Positions 15,941 to 27,371 of a stretch of 64,000 bases of DNA are shown here, one piece after another. The DNA is taken from positions 1 through 64,000 of the forward strand of contig CADCXA010000018.1 of assembly GCA_902806565.1 (NCBI GenBank). Direction: 5' to 3'. The DNA comes from Hypoxylon rubiginosum. Lineage: Eukaryota; Ascomycota; Sordariomycetes; Xylariales; Hypoxylaceae. The notes beneath the pieces were generated by a model. The model saw only the letters and a list, made by a program, of their open reading frames with translations. It ran no database searches and was not told where the DNA came from. Both the position numbers and the translations under genes were made by a program. The stretch's first letter is position 1. Every line of letters starts with the position of its first letter.

Positions 15941-17016
15941 AACTTTAAGATATATAAAACTTATAGAATTTTAAACTAGTTATTAAGAATAATTTAAAGT
16001 TATATAAATATATAAAAATTTATTAAATAAATAAACTATATTAATTAAAATAAATAAATAAAAGATATATTTTTTATTATAATATTTATTATTTTCTTTT
16101 TTATTTAAAGATATTAATTATATTAATAAATTAATGTTTTTATTAATTAATTTTTTTTTAAAAATGTTAATTTTATTTAATATTTTAGTTTTTTTTTTAA
16201 TTATTATTTATTAAAGTTATTTTTAGTGTGGTTTTTTTACCTTTAATAAATTATTATTCTTTTTATTTTAATTATTATTAAATTTTAAAAAAGTTTAAGT
16301 TATATTAAAATGTTTTATTAACGTTATTTTAAGATTTTAAGTGAGCTTTTTATAAATTTTTTATAAATAGTTTATTATTTTATTATTTTGTTTTTTAAAA
16401 ACTTTTATATTTATAATAGGTTTTATTTTAATATTTTTTATTTATATATTTATAAATTAAAACTTAAACTTAAAAAATAAAAAACTTTAAAATATATAAA
16501 ACTTATAAAATTTTAAGCTAATTATTAAAAATAATTTAAAATTATATAAATATATAAAAGTTTATTAAATAAATAAATTATATTAATTAAAATAAATAAA
16601 TAAAAAATATATTTTTTATTATAATATTTATTATTCTTTTTTTTATTTAAAAATATTAATTATATTAATAAATTAATATCCTTATTAATTAATTTTTTTT
16701 TTAAAAATATTAATTTTATTTAATATTTTAATTTCTTTTTTAACTATTATTTATTAAAGTTATTTTTAATGTAATTTTTTTATTTTTAATAAACTATTAT
16801 TTTTTTTACCTTAATTATTATTAAATTTTAAAAAAATCTAAGTTATATTAAGATGTTTTATTAGTGTTATTTTAAGATTTTAAATAAATTTTTTATAAAT
16901 TTTTTATAAATAATTTATTATTTTATTATTTTATTTTTTAAAAACTTTTATATTTATAATAGGTTTTATTTTAATATTTTTTATTTATATATTTATAAAT
17001 TAAAATCTAAATTTAA
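15941..17016 (+). repeat. Tandem pair of 543-bp repeat (15941-16473 and 16483-17016)
   Basis: Two head-to-tail copies with a period of about 542-543 bp can be aligned over their full length. The differences are mostly G/A and C/T: copy 1 keeps AGTGTGG and AAGTGAGC where copy 2 has AATGTAA and AAATAAAT, and copy 2 keeps AAGATG where copy 1 has AAAATG. Transitions on both strands are the RIP signature. The structure suggests two LTRs or a duplicated element end. A third, truncated copy lies at 19096-19246. Confidence 0.8.
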
Positions 17017-19095
17017 CTTTATAATATATTATTTTAAAAGTATTTTAAATAATATTTAAAACTTAAAATACCTTAATAATTTTTTTTTAAAATATAAATA
17101 TATTATTAATATTAATTTTTAATATAAGCTTATTATTATTATTTATTAATATAAATAACTTAATAAATTTTTTTAAAATATTAATAAAATTATTAAATAT
17201 ATTAATTAATATAATTAAAATATATAATTTATTATTAATAATATTTATTTTATTTTATATATTAATAATTTTAATTATAAAATTAATTTAATTTTTTATA
17301 AATATACTTTAATTTATAACACATTTTATATTATTATAACTTTTTTAAAAAAGTTTATTATATTTATTAATAATTTTTATATATAACTTTATAATTTTTT
17401 TTTAAAGCTTAATTAAATTTATATAATAATTTTTATATAACTTATTTAATTTAATAAATATTTAACCTTATTTTTATATTACTATATATATTATTAAAAA
17501 TTACTTAATTTAATAATAAACTATAATATTTTTAATGGTTAATATTTTTTTAACATTAAAAAAGTTAAAAATAATAATTATAATATTTTCTAAAATTTAT
17601 AGTTTATTAATAATAAAAAAAGCTTTTATTAAATTAAATATTATAAATAAATTTTAATTAAAATTAGAATTAATTTATAAATTAATTAATAAATTAATTA
17701 ATAATCTTAAATTTTAAAATAAAATTAATAATAAAAATAAAAAGTTTTTTAATATTATAAATATTTTTAACATTAAAATTATTTATTATTAAAAAATAAT
17801 TACGTTAAAATATTAATATTTATTAAATTTTATATACTTAAAATAATTAAATAAGGTTTAATATTTTAAAAAATTTTTAATTTAATATAATATAATATTA
17901 AAATTATAAATTATATTTTTATTAATATAAAAAATTTTAAATTTAATAAATTTTAAAATTAATAATTTTAATATTTTAATTATATTTTAATTACATTTAT
18001 TTTTAAATTAAATAACTTTATTTAATTAATTTTAAAAATATTTATATAATAATAATATTAATAGTTATTAATTTTAATTTAATAAAACTAATAGTTTAAT
18101 TATTTTTTTAATATTAAAAACTTTTTATATAATAATATTTTTAAATATTTTACATTAATATTATTATTTATTTAACTTTTTAATATTTTAAACATTAAAA
18201 TATAAAAAGTTTATTATAATTAATACTATTTAATAAACTTATTAATTTAAAATTTTATTATAATAAAACTTTTTTATTAAAATATTTATCTACTTTTAAT
18301 TTTATTAATAAATTTAATTTTATTTAAATATTAAATTAACTTTTTTATTATTTTAATTAAAATTATTAAATTAATTTATAATTTTATTTTTATTTAATAT
18401 TTTTAATATATTATTTTTAACTATAATTTTTTTATTTTTTTTAATTTTAAGTAATAAAATTTTTAATAAATTTATTATTATTAAGTTAATAATTTAAGTT
18501 AATAATATATTAATAAATATAAATATATTTATAAAATTAATAACTAAAATAAATTATATATTTTAATTAATTAATATAAATATATTAAATATTAAAATTA
18601 ATTAAATTATATTTATTAAAATAAATATTATTAAAAAGGTTAATAAATTATTAAATAAAAAATTATTAATATTAACACTTTTTTTATTAAAATTTATTAT
18701 AAATATTATTATTTATTATTAACTAATAAAAATTTAATAAAAAATATAATAAGTTAATAATAAATATTAAAATATAATAAAACTTATTAAAATTTAATAG
18801 ATTATTATTAAATTTTAATATTTATTATTAAAATTTTTATATTAAATAATAATAAATAATAATAAAAGAAAAAAAAAATAAAATTTAATAATAATATTTT
18901 TAATGTTTTAAATTTTTAGTTAACTATTAAAAAGAAAAATTAATTATTAATATTTAAATTAATTAATAATATAATTTTAACTTATTATATTTATAATAAA
19001 ACTAATAAAAAAATTAATTAATTAAAATTAATTAAATTAATTAAATATTAAATAAATAATTTAAAACTTAATAATAATAAAACTATTAAAATAAA

Positions 19096-19246
19096 AAATT
19101 TTAAAATATATAAAATTTATAGAATTTTAAACTAGTTATTAAAAATAATTTAAAATTATATAAATATATAAAAATTTATTAAATAAATAAATTATATTAA
19201 TTAAAATAAATAAATAAAAAATATATTTTTTATTATAATATTTATT
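19096..19246 (+). repeat. Truncated third copy of the 543-bp repeat
   Basis: This matches the first 150 or so bases of the repeats at 15941 and 16483 and stops after TATTATAATATTTATTA. A further fragment of the same sequence, containing AAATAAATAAATAAAAAATA, follows at about 19303-19356. The spacing of about 2.6 kb from copy 1/2 could reflect LTRs around a dead retroelement. Confidence 0.7.
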
Positions 19247-19249
19247 AAA

Positions 19250-19294
19250 ATTATTATTATTATTTATTATTTAAGTTTAAATTTATTACTTTTT
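19250..19294 (+). repeat. Direct repeat B, copy 2
   Basis: This matches 161-203. It is wedged between two partial copies of the 543-bp repeat (19096-19246 and about 19303-19356), which suggests nested insertion or recombination between old elements at the isochore border. Confidence 0.7.
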
Positions 19295-19540
19295 AATAAA
19301 TTATACTAGTTAAAATAAATAAATAAAAAATATATTTTTTATTATAATATTTATTAATATTTATTTAAAATATTTATATAAAACAATATATATTTTTATT
19401 ATAAATTATAATTAATAAATACTTTTTTTAAAAAATTTCAAAAATTTAACTTATAATAATAACTTAAGTATATATATATTTAAAGTTATAACGTTATTTA
19501 ACTATTTAATGTTATTTTTATAAGCTTACTTATATTAGAC

Positions 19541-20675
19541 ATTTAAAAGCCTACGTTTAAAAGCTGGTAACCTCCATGCAGTTTAAAGTCGAGAGTGATG
19601 AAACCAGATAACATTTAATTCCTTTTTCAATGAAACCTGGCCAACACCAAAGTCAAAGCTAACTTGTATCATTGACCCAAGGCTAATTGCCTATTGGGTC
19701 TAGCTTAGCCTCGAGTAGTAGCTTCAACTGGTAGGGCTTAGGAGGAGTATTCTGTGTAGGATTCGAGAAGGCCTGAAATGAGGCTGATGACCCCTGGACG
19801 GGCCTGGTATTGCATTGCAGGAATGTGTTTTTCATGTACGCTTCGGCGAACTTGGTAGATCAAAGTTCAGCACACTCGATGATGGCCCGAATAATTTCCT
19901 ATTTGTGGCCTGTTGCTCTCATTTACTTAAGTGGCTCCCTAGTTATAAATGACTCTGGAAGTTCTCCCTCGTTAAAATAATGAATGGAATAGAAGTCAAG
20001 GATAAAGAGCAAATACCAAACCATAGAGTGCTGTTGATAAAATGTTAGCTAGTTCTTTGTCTGTAGCGCCCCCTAAGGGTAGGTATCTGGGTAAGACGGA
20101 GACCCGTTCTATTTTTAGGTTTGGGAGTATTGAATGTAATGACGGATGGAATTAGCGTGACCCGTAACTGCCCGTACTACTTCACAGGAAAATACGTCAC
20201 ACGAAAGACATTGGTCTATGAAATGAAATTTGTATGTGATACTACATGCCTAAGAAAATATTGATGATCTTTGAATCATTTATACCTACTTCTTAGTAAA
20301 CGTCAAAAGACACTCAGTTCGCATTGTCCAACCTATTTTAGGGAGTGCGCCATCTACGCATAACGTTGGCTATCGTAAGTGTATCTTGGTACCTATCGTC
20401 TTAGGTTTAGCGCCCTCGCCGTCTTAACCCATCTGGATGCCTGCAGGAATTGTGAGATTGCTTGTGTTCATAGGGCATGGCCGAGCGACTTTGGAACGTT
20501 CAAAAGAAAAAAAAGAAAGGAACAACAAGTTATAATGCCAACAAGAAGCGCTTTGATTATTCTATTACTTAGATGGCTATTGCATGGCCGTTGCTAATTG
20601 GGCAAGCTAAGACTCCTGCGTTTGGAGAATATGAACTAGTAGAACGTAAAAAATTTCCACTCCAAGGAAAAATAC
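19541..20675. other. Isochore border, no gene recognised
   Basis: Composition returns to normal within a few dozen bases. Only short open frames occur and none resembles a known protein or has a plausible exon structure. No repeat was recognised. Confidence 0.5.
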
Positions 20676-20778
20676 GTCTTCGTGGCTCAGTTGGTCAGAG
20701 CGTTGGTCTCATAGCAATGTGACTCAATCATTAGATTGGGATATCCAAAGGTCGTGAGTTCGAGCCTCACCGAGGACA
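20676..20778 (+). tRNA. tRNA-Met (CAT), with 29-nt intron
   Basis: The acceptor stem GTCTTCG (20676) pairs with CGAGGAC (20771-20777) with one G-U pair, followed by discriminator A. The D arm is GCTC...GAGC, the anticodon stem-loop is TTGGT-CTCATA, and the T arm is GTGAGTTCGAGCCTCAC. The anticodon is CAT. The intron, about 20714-20742, sits one base 3' of the anticodon, the canonical eukaryotic position. The U31-U39 mismatch left after splicing is typical of eukaryotic elongator tRNA-Met, so I favour elongator over initiator. CCA is not encoded, as expected. Confidence 0.93.
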
Positions 20779-20782
20779 ATTC

Positions 20783-20789
20783 TTTTTTT
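20783..20789 (+). terminator. Pol III terminator of tRNA-Met
   Basis: A run of seven T begins five bases after the tRNA 3' end, the usual RNA polymerase III stop signal. Confidence 0.85.
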
Positions 20790-22443
20790 CCTCCTTTCCT
20801 TCTTTTTCTTCTCTTTAATTATCTTTTATTTATGTTCTTTTACTTCCGAATCTTTTCTCTCTATATTTTACTTTCTCTTTTATCTACGCCCCAGTGCATA
20901 TTCTTGTGTAGGTAAGGTTGCTTATGAACAACATATATATTATACGTATTTGCACTTCGGTTGATATGCCGTACTGTCGTTTGAAATGCAATACCTGCCT
21001 TGTAGCGACGATATGCTAAATCGCGAACAGTATTGGAGCTGCTAAGGGTAAAGACAATCCGAAAAACTCAATGCTTGACTCATGCCTAATGGAAGCACTC
21101 GCCGCTGCTGATGATGGCAGTGCCTAGAAAGCTAGGGAGCTGATGTTGCGGGAATCACGATTGACTACTTCACATCTGGAGATATCTATCTCACAGATAT
21201 GATGGCTAGGCTCGTTCGATCGTCCTAACTGACATCCCGACTGTGCTGAGAGTTATCTTTCATCCTATAACTTTAGTGAATGCTTGATACCGAAAGCTAT
21301 TTGAAATGATCAGCTGGATGGTGTCTACGCGAATGAATATCGAACTGATCTATCGTCGGAATTAGCTCACGCTTGTCTCTAGAGTGTAGCTTAGCCCCTA
21401 ATGTAGTCAGGGGTTGGTGTGTCTAGCATTGGGGTTAACATGCTGCTAAATCTGATCGTGGGTCTGCCTCTTGTGAATCTTGACATTTCTAAAGTGTCAT
21501 ATCGCCTAGAGTCACGATATGAATAATACGAAATAAATAAACAGGAATGTCAAAATCATGCAAACCAGCAGGTTTAAAAGCGGCAGTAAGGTAGCTCGGG
21601 TACGTACTCCTTTGAGACAGGGATGACTTGGATGACCAAGTCCAATTCCAGCCATCTACGCCACTACACTATTATGGGTAACAGATCTCACTGGCAACCG
21701 GGGTTCACTGCCTGCCTGCAGGGCACTAAAATGTAACCCGATTACCGCACCTCACACCTCTGGGCCAGCGCGCCAAACCGGTTCTGGCAGGGCACCCGTA
21801 CTGCGGTGTCTCTGTGCCTGCAGCCGCTTGCCAACAATTCTCGTGTTCATGGCTCGGCCCTGACCAATCGAATCATCTGTTGCCTGTGGTCTGAGTGGGA
21901 ACAACGTAAAGTACCCCGTGTTAGTTTAGCGACGCCCATCACCTCATCCTTTTCCTCTCCCTCCCTTTTACTCCCTTCGCTTTTCTAAAACCTAACCTCT
22001 CCAATGAATTGATACACTATCTCATCGTTTAATACCGTCATTCGCTTACCTGCCTACCTACCTAATCATAACACTCGCTTGGTTCTGATCTTGAAAAGAA
22101 AAAAAAAAGAAAAAAGAAAATCTCCCTGTCTAACCAATCCAGCTGGGGGAAGTCCGAATTATTCGCTACATTTGGTTCTTGCTGTTTCTTGCCTCTGGAT
22201 ATCCTTGCGTTACATCAACACCGAGAGAAAAATAGGGGGAATTGAATATACGAAGCGGGAGCCGGTCCACGAGCAACGAGAACGACCACAATCGACCCGG
22301 AAGGAAGAGAATTAATTGTTTGTTGTTATTGGATCTCGACTGTTTATTTATTTGTGGCGTTCCGCTTTCCCTGCGTCTCGCCCGAGTCAATCGACCGCCC
22401 AATATCCCTCCGTCCGCATTCCATCATTTTGAGACAGCCCACG
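20790..22443. other. Intergenic, no gene recognised
   Basis: Only short open frames without family resemblance are present. The last few hundred bases (CT-rich around 21950-22070, and an A-rich run at 22098-22122) probably form the promoter and 5' leader of the gene that starts at 22444. A CCTACCTACCTA tract lies near 22051. Confidence 0.5.
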
Positions 22444-23394
22444 ATGAAGGGATCACGGAGCCTTGGTCAGATCTTGACCGCTGCCCTCGCTTTGGCCCCT
22501 CTAGCGTCGTCGTGGCCCGGTTGGCTTCCAGATGTAGACGCTCTCGTAGTCCGACAAGATGATAGCACAACAGGTACGTTTTGGTGTTGTTGGAATATTG
22601 GTAATTGAAGGAGGTCGTCGAAAATTGCTAACAAGCGCTTTTCTGAAACAGGCCAAACATCACCCACACCAACAAGTACGGCCGACAGGACGCCAACTGG
22701 GTCAAATTCAGATCAGACGACTACGACTGCGACCGCTAAGTCCGAGTCCAAGTCCGACTCGGACGAACCTAACACAACGGCAAACCTTAACACGGGTAAG
22801 GTTACGGCCACAGGTACCGGAAACAGCAGCGCCCAGGCCACACACACGACGTACGATGCGCAAGACCAAGCCGGCGGCGTGGCCATGATCACGCCTGCGA
22901 CGACCGCAGGGACGACGCTGTACCGGATCGGGGACCCGACGCCGATCACGTGGGTGTGGAACTACACGTCCCTGCAGGGCACGCCGACGGCGATCGACGT
23001 GCTGGTGGCGTGCTCGACGGCGACGGCGACGTGGACGCTGACGCAGAACATGACGTTCGAGCCGACGGCCACCTTCACGTGGGACACGCAGAAGTACGCC
23101 GAGAGCGCCGTCGCCAGCCCGCTCCTGGTCGCCCAGTACACCCTCATGATCTACGACGCCGACTCCTCCGTCTCCGCCACCGCCGAGCCCGGCTACCTGG
23201 CCCCCTACGACGGCTTCCAGTTCGGCATGTACACGTCGCGCCCCTACGAGGACCTGGGCGAGTGGAAGTGCGCCACCTGCAGCGGCGCCCTCGGCGACGG
23301 CGAGCGCCAGGCTCTGGGTTTCGCTGTTTCCATGAGCATCATCAACATTCTTAGCTTTACGTGGTACGTGACGGGATTCGCCGCGCTGCTGTAG
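22444..23394 (+). CDS. DUF7137-like secreted, C-terminally anchored protein
   Basis: Two exons, 22444-22573 and 22652-23394, are joined across a 78-bp intron (GTACGT...AAACAG) and give 290 residues. The N-terminus is a signal peptide (hydrophobic ILTAALALAPLASSW). A Thr/Ser-rich, probably O-glycosylated linker follows (about 40-110). The folded domain starts near LYRIGDPTPITWVWNYTS, and includes a CATC motif near residue 260. A hydrophobic tail at the very C-terminus (SIINILSFTWYVTGFAALL) could be a GPI signal or membrane anchor. The layout matches a fungus-specific family I recall as DUF7137; that name is from memory of the family and not from a search. The function is unknown; a cell-surface role is inferred. 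Confidence 0.8.
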
Positions 23395-23861
23395 TAGTCA
23401 ATCTCGTGTGTGTGTTTATGCTGGGAGGGAACTGAGCGAAGAGGATGTGGTGGTTAATTTCTGACTGCACATATTGTTTCGGAGATACGACAAGAACAAG
23501 CATCTTAAGGTTAATGCCACAATCTTTTTAAAACATACGGTAATATGGGAATTATGGATTACAATCATGCAAGTGGCGTTTCTTGTCGAAATCTTGTTTT
23601 TGCGAACGGTTGATAAGGGGGAAACTTTGATACTTTATTACTGGCATGGGATTTGAGAAAAAAATACGGCGAAGACACAACTATTAGAAGAAATCTTACG
23701 GGGGGCATATCGATGGAAGGGTTATTTATCGCTACATAGCTCTTAATGACACGCCTAGTCAGGTTACCACACACATTTACGAATCATTCGTATATCTAAA
23801 AATTGCCATTTTATCATAATTTGTAGAGATGGCTGTTATTTGTGCATTTGGTATCAAATCA
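23395..23861. other. Convergent 3' region, no gene
   Basis: This spacer separates the 3' ends of the DUF7137-like gene and the kinase gene. No convincing coding sequence was seen. Confidence 0.5.
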
Positions 23862-25289
23862 TTAAACCATCCTGAGCGAGAAGCCCGCGCCTCGCTCTTC
23901 CTTCTCCCTGGATGCGAATATGCCGCTGAAATCCACCGCCCCCAGATCGGCAGCCTTCTGCCCTCTGCCCGGAGCGTTGGGCGTCGATCTCCTCCGTCTC
24001 CTCTCCTGGCCTGCTTTGCTAGGGAACGTGGGGAACATGGCCTCGTGCTTGGGCTTCGGGTCCTGCCTGAAGAACTCGTGCTGCAGCATCTCCCTCGCCG
24101 TGGGCCGCTTGTCCGGGTCCAGGGACAGCAGACCGCTCAGCAGCGAACTGCCGGCGGACGTGAGCAGCGGGAAGCGGGCGCGGATGACGGAGCCGGTGTT
24201 GACGGGGGAGCTCTTGGGCAGGCGCAGGTGGCGGGCGTTGGGCAGGCGGCGGAAGCCGGGCCAGGAGTCGTCGGTGGGCATGCCGCAGAGCTCGAAGATC
24301 TTGCTGAGCTCGTCGACCTCGGTCTTGCCCTGGAGCAGGGGCTCGCGCGTCAGCAGCTCGCCGAAGACGCAGCCGACGCTCCACATGTCGACGGCGGCGC
24401 CGTACGCCTTGGCGCCGAGCAGCAGCTCGGGCGCGCGGTACCACAGCGTGACGACGAGCTGCGTCAGCTTGGGCGGCGCCGGGTCCCCCACGTACCGCGC
24501 CATGCCGAAGTCGGCGATCTTGAGCTGCCCCCGGTTGTTGAGCAGCAGGTTGGACGTCTTCAGGTCCCGGTGCAGGATCCAGTGGTCGTGCAGGTAGGCC
24601 ACGCCGCTCGCCAGCTGCAGCAGCAGCGTCTTGACCTCGGACGCCAGGAACGGCTCCGGCATGTCGCCGAGTACCGACATGAGGTCGTGCTCGAGGAACT
24701 CGAGGACCAGGAACACGTTCTCGATGCGCGAGGTGTCGTCGCCGACCACGACCTCGCGCAGCTCGACGATGTTGCGGTGCGAGCAGTCTTTGAGGATCTG
24801 GATCTCGCGTAGCCCCGTCTCGGGTAGGCCTACGGACTCGCTCGAGTCGATCTTGAGCCGCTTCAGGGCCACCACCTTGCCCGTCTTGATCTCCTTGGCC
24901 CTCGCCACCCACCCGTACGCGCCTTCCTCAATGTCGTTCAGCTTGTCGTAGTTCTCTACGCTGCGCGCCTTGCCCCAGCCGCCAGCCTCGAAGCGCAGGA
25001 GCTTCGTGCCGCCTTCGTTATCTGTTGTTTTCCCGCCATCTTCTTTGCCTTCTCGCTCGGGAGTTATTTTCCGTCGTTTCGCAGGTGGTCTATCGTCTTG
25101 GTTCTGTTGCTCTTGCGCGGCTCGTTGTCTGGCTGCCTCTGCCTCTGCTTCGGCTTGGGCGCGTTTCTCTTCCTCCGCTTTTCGTGCTTTTTCGGCCTTT
25201 AGACGCTTCTTTTCTTCCTTATCCCGCTTCTGTTTTGCTTCGAGAACCGTGTCCTCCTCCGTATCTGCCCAGCGTGATTTGCTTGCCAT
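23862..25289 (-). CDS. CDK11 (PITSLRE)-like protein kinase
   Basis: A single exon encodes 475 residues. The first 80 residues are charged and Lys/Glu/Ala-rich, probably coiled, with a KRRK nuclear-signal-like stretch near 71-74, as in CDK11 relatives. The kinase domain follows: Gly-rich loop EGAYGWV (122-128), catalytic Lys143 in VALKRLK, HRDLKTSNLLL from residue 240, DFG at 260-262, activation-loop Thr281 in VVTLWYRAPE. The PSTAIRE-equivalent helix reads PETGLRE (156-162) where animal CDK11 has PITSLRE. CDK11 kinases act with L-type cyclins in transcription and splicing; that role is known for the family and inferred here. CDK10 is the closest alternative. All catalytic residues are present. 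Confidence 0.9.
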   Translation of the reverse strand: MASKSRWADTEEDTVLEAKQKRDKEEKKRLKAEKARKAEEEKRAQAEAEAEAARQRAAQEQQNQDDRPPAKRRKITPEREGKEDGGKTTDNEGGTKLLRFEAGGWGKARSVENYDKLNDIEEGAYGWVARAKEIKTGKVVALKRLKIDSSESVGLPETGLREIQILKDCSHRNIVELREVVVGDDTSRIENVFLVLEFLEHDLMSVLGDMPEPFLASEVKTLLLQLASGVAYLHDHWILHRDLKTSNLLLNNRGQLKIADFGMARYVGDPAPPKLTQLVVTLWYRAPELLLGAKAYGAAVDMWSVGCVFGELLTREPLLQGKTEVDELSKIFELCGMPTDDSWPGFRRLPNARHLRLPKSSPVNTGSVIRARFPLLTSAGSSLLSGLLSLDPDKRPTAREMLQHEFFRQDPKPKHEAMFPTFPSKAGQERRRRRSTPNAPGRGQKAADLGAVDFSGIFASREKEERGAGFSLRMV

Positions 25290-25714
25290 AGCGGTTGGTG
25301 TTTGCTGGCGGTAGCTAGCCGCAGTAAGTGAAGGTGCGGCTCGATAGAGATGGGATGGTAGGCTATAGTTTCATGATTCTAGGCCTCGAAATAGACCTAC
25401 GTGGCCGGTACGTGATTTGATATGTATGACTCGAAATTATTCCAAATTGACCGAGAATTGTAGTATGTGAAGCTCAAAATGCAAAAATGGGTTGGGAGAA
25501 AACGCGGATACGTAATTTGGAGGGTCGGGGAATGCTCGGATCTAAAAATTTAGAGCTTTTTTTTTACTTGAAGCTCAAGGTTACCTCCATTAGGGAGCTC
25601 GGAGCTTAATCATTAGCTACGGCCCTGTGAAAGTAAATTTATTTTTATTCTTAGAGATTCTGTATTTTTCACAATGCATTGACGAATTTTCGTATCAATG
25701 TTTATCGGGCAAAG
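25290..25714. promoter_or_regulatory. Divergent promoter, CDK11-like / NDUFAF7
   Basis: This 425-bp spacer separates two divergently transcribed housekeeping genes. It holds a T-run near 25560 and no recognisable gene. No specific factor site was identified. Confidence 0.5.
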
Positions 25715-27371
25715 ATGAAATCGAATGTGTTGAGGACAGCCCAAGATGGGCTCAGGTGCCTGTCGAGGCGACCGATAACACATAATTCTAAAATCGTATG
25801 CCAAAGCTATAGAAGCTTTATATCAACGCCAACATGTAGAGAAGAGAGAAAATGGACAACGCCTTTAGCTAAGCAATTAACCGAAGCCATAAACGTGAGT
25901 TTACTAGCTTATACACTTTATAATTTTATACTTACGAGGTTCAGACAACTGGTCCTATCCCTCTAGCTAGCTATATGCGCATGTGTCTTACATCGGACAC
26001 TGGCGGATACTATACAGGGGCTATAGAGGAAGGCCGCGATCAATTTGGCCGAAAAGGAGATTTCATTACATCACCCGAAATATCACAGATTTTTGGCGAA
26101 CTAGTCGGCATCTGGTTCGTTGCGGAATGGCTGTCGCAAGGCCGACCGAAGCAGGGTGTCGAGCTCATAGAAGTTGGTCCTGGCAGGGGCACGCTGATGG
26201 ATGATATGCTGAGGGTGGGTAAATTCGTCCCTAGGTGGTAATTATTTACTAACACTGGTAAAAGACTATGAGAAACTTCAAAGATATGGCTTCTAGCATA
26301 GCTACCGTCTATATGGTAGAAGCCAGCGCAGAGCTGCGCACCGCACAGAAGAACCTCCTCTGCGGCGAGGACGCCGTAATGACGGAGTCTAAGATAGGTT
26401 GGCATAGCACTTCCAAGCACTCCGGCCTCCCCGTCGTCTGGACAGACTCTATCAAGGCCATTCCGCAGGACCCTAGCAAAACCCCCTTTATCGTGGCACA
26501 CGAGTTCTTCGATGCGCTGCCTATCCACGCCTTCCAGGTAGTCGAGGTAGCACCGACTCAGCAATCCCAAACGACGAACAGTGATAGCAGTACCCAAAGC
26601 TCGGATTCATCTGCCACCAGCACTACTCCCACGCGTCAATGGCGGGAGATGGTCGTTTCGCCCACGCCCAGAGGAACAACGCACGCAGACCTTGGCACCC
26701 CGAAATCCGAGCAGCACGAGCCGGTCCCCGAGTTCCAGCTCACCCTCAGCCCCTCCGTAACACGGCACGCACAATACGTACCCGAATCCTCGCCGCGGTA
26801 TCGAGCCCTCAAATCGATGCCCGGCGCGCTGATCGAAGTGTGTCCGGACGCATCCCTCTACGCGTCGGACTTCGCGTCGCGGATCGGCGGGTCCTCGGCG
26901 CACTCGCACCTGAACGCCAAACCGCGGCCGTCGGGCGCGGCCCTGATCCTGGACTACGGCCCCGCCGACACGATCCCCACGAACTCGCTGCGGGGGATCC
27001 GGCGGCACCGGCGCGTGAGCCCGTTCGCGGAGCCTGGGCTCGTGGACCTGAGCGCGGACGTGGACTTCGGGGCCGTGGCCGAGGCGGCGACGCGGGCGAG
27101 CGGCGGCGTCGAGTGCCACGGCCCCGTCGACCAGGCCTTCTTCCTCGAGGCCATGGGCATCCGGCAGCGCGCCGAGATGCTGGCCAGGTCGCTCGGGTCC
27201 GCTGGTGCGGGGGTCGAGGACAAGAAGAAGGAGCTCGAGAGGTCGTGGAAGCGGCTCGTGGATCGCGGGCCGGGCGGCATGGGTAAGGTGTACAAGGTGC
27301 TGGCGATCCTACCCGAGAACGGGGGTAGGAGGAGACCTGTTGGGTTCGGAGGGGATGTGAGTGCTCAATGA
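25715..27371 (+). CDS. NDUFAF7: NDUFAF7 homolog, mitochondrial complex I assembly arginine methyltransferase
   Basis: Three exons, 25715-25894, 25945-26214 and 26265-27371, are split by two 50-bp phase-0 introns with good donors (GTGAGT, GTGGGT). The product has 518 residues. The first 60 are Arg/Ser-rich and acid-poor, a mitochondrial presequence. Family motifs are clear: GDFITSPEIS (98-107), FGELVGIWFV, and the SAM-binding EVGPGRG (136-142), then HEFFDALPIHAFQV and LILDYGP. NDUFAF7 symmetrically dimethylates an arginine of the 49-kDa subunit (NDUFS2) early in complex I assembly. I chose the ATG at 25715 because the open frame upstream has only a TTG. The segment after HAFQV is Ser/Thr-rich and longer than usual. 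Confidence 0.93.

Larger units (their letters stand above)
1..19540. repeat. AT-rich RIP-degraded isochore (gene-free)
   Basis: This stretch is almost only A and T; a hand count of the first 120 bases gives 11 G/C. No open reading frame of useful length exists on either strand. Both G and C are depleted, and the surviving C is mostly followed by T, G or C and seldom by A, which fits C-to-T mutation of CpA on both strands, the RIP process of filamentous ascomycetes. Several internal repeats are still recognisable, so the tract is probably a nest of dead transposons. It runs off the left edge and ends rather sharply near 19540. A centromere core or subtelomeric AT block would look the same. A mitochondrial origin is unlikely because no rRNA, tRNA or respiratory gene can be seen. 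Confidence 0.9.

Noticed and set aside
1..19540. Mitochondrial DNA as the source of the AT-rich tract
   Set aside because: No rRNA, tRNA or respiratory-chain gene is visible, no long open frame exists, and repeats show transition differences typical of RIP.
20379..20597. Short open frame of 72 codons near the isochore border
   Set aside because: No family resemblance, no splice partners and low-complexity Lys/Arg content; probably chance.
23829..24812. Long plus-strand open frame of 327 codons opposite the kinase
   Set aside because: It is the GC-rich shadow of the CDK11-like gene, with low-complexity Arg/Gln/Leu content.
25679..25714. Earlier start for NDUFAF7
   Set aside because: The codon at 25679 is TTG; the ATG at 25715 leaves a good mitochondrial presequence.
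26607..27286. Overlapping open frames on both strands over NDUFAF7 exon 3
   Set aside because: They are GC-rich shadows; only the frame continuing the spliced methyltransferase has family motifs.
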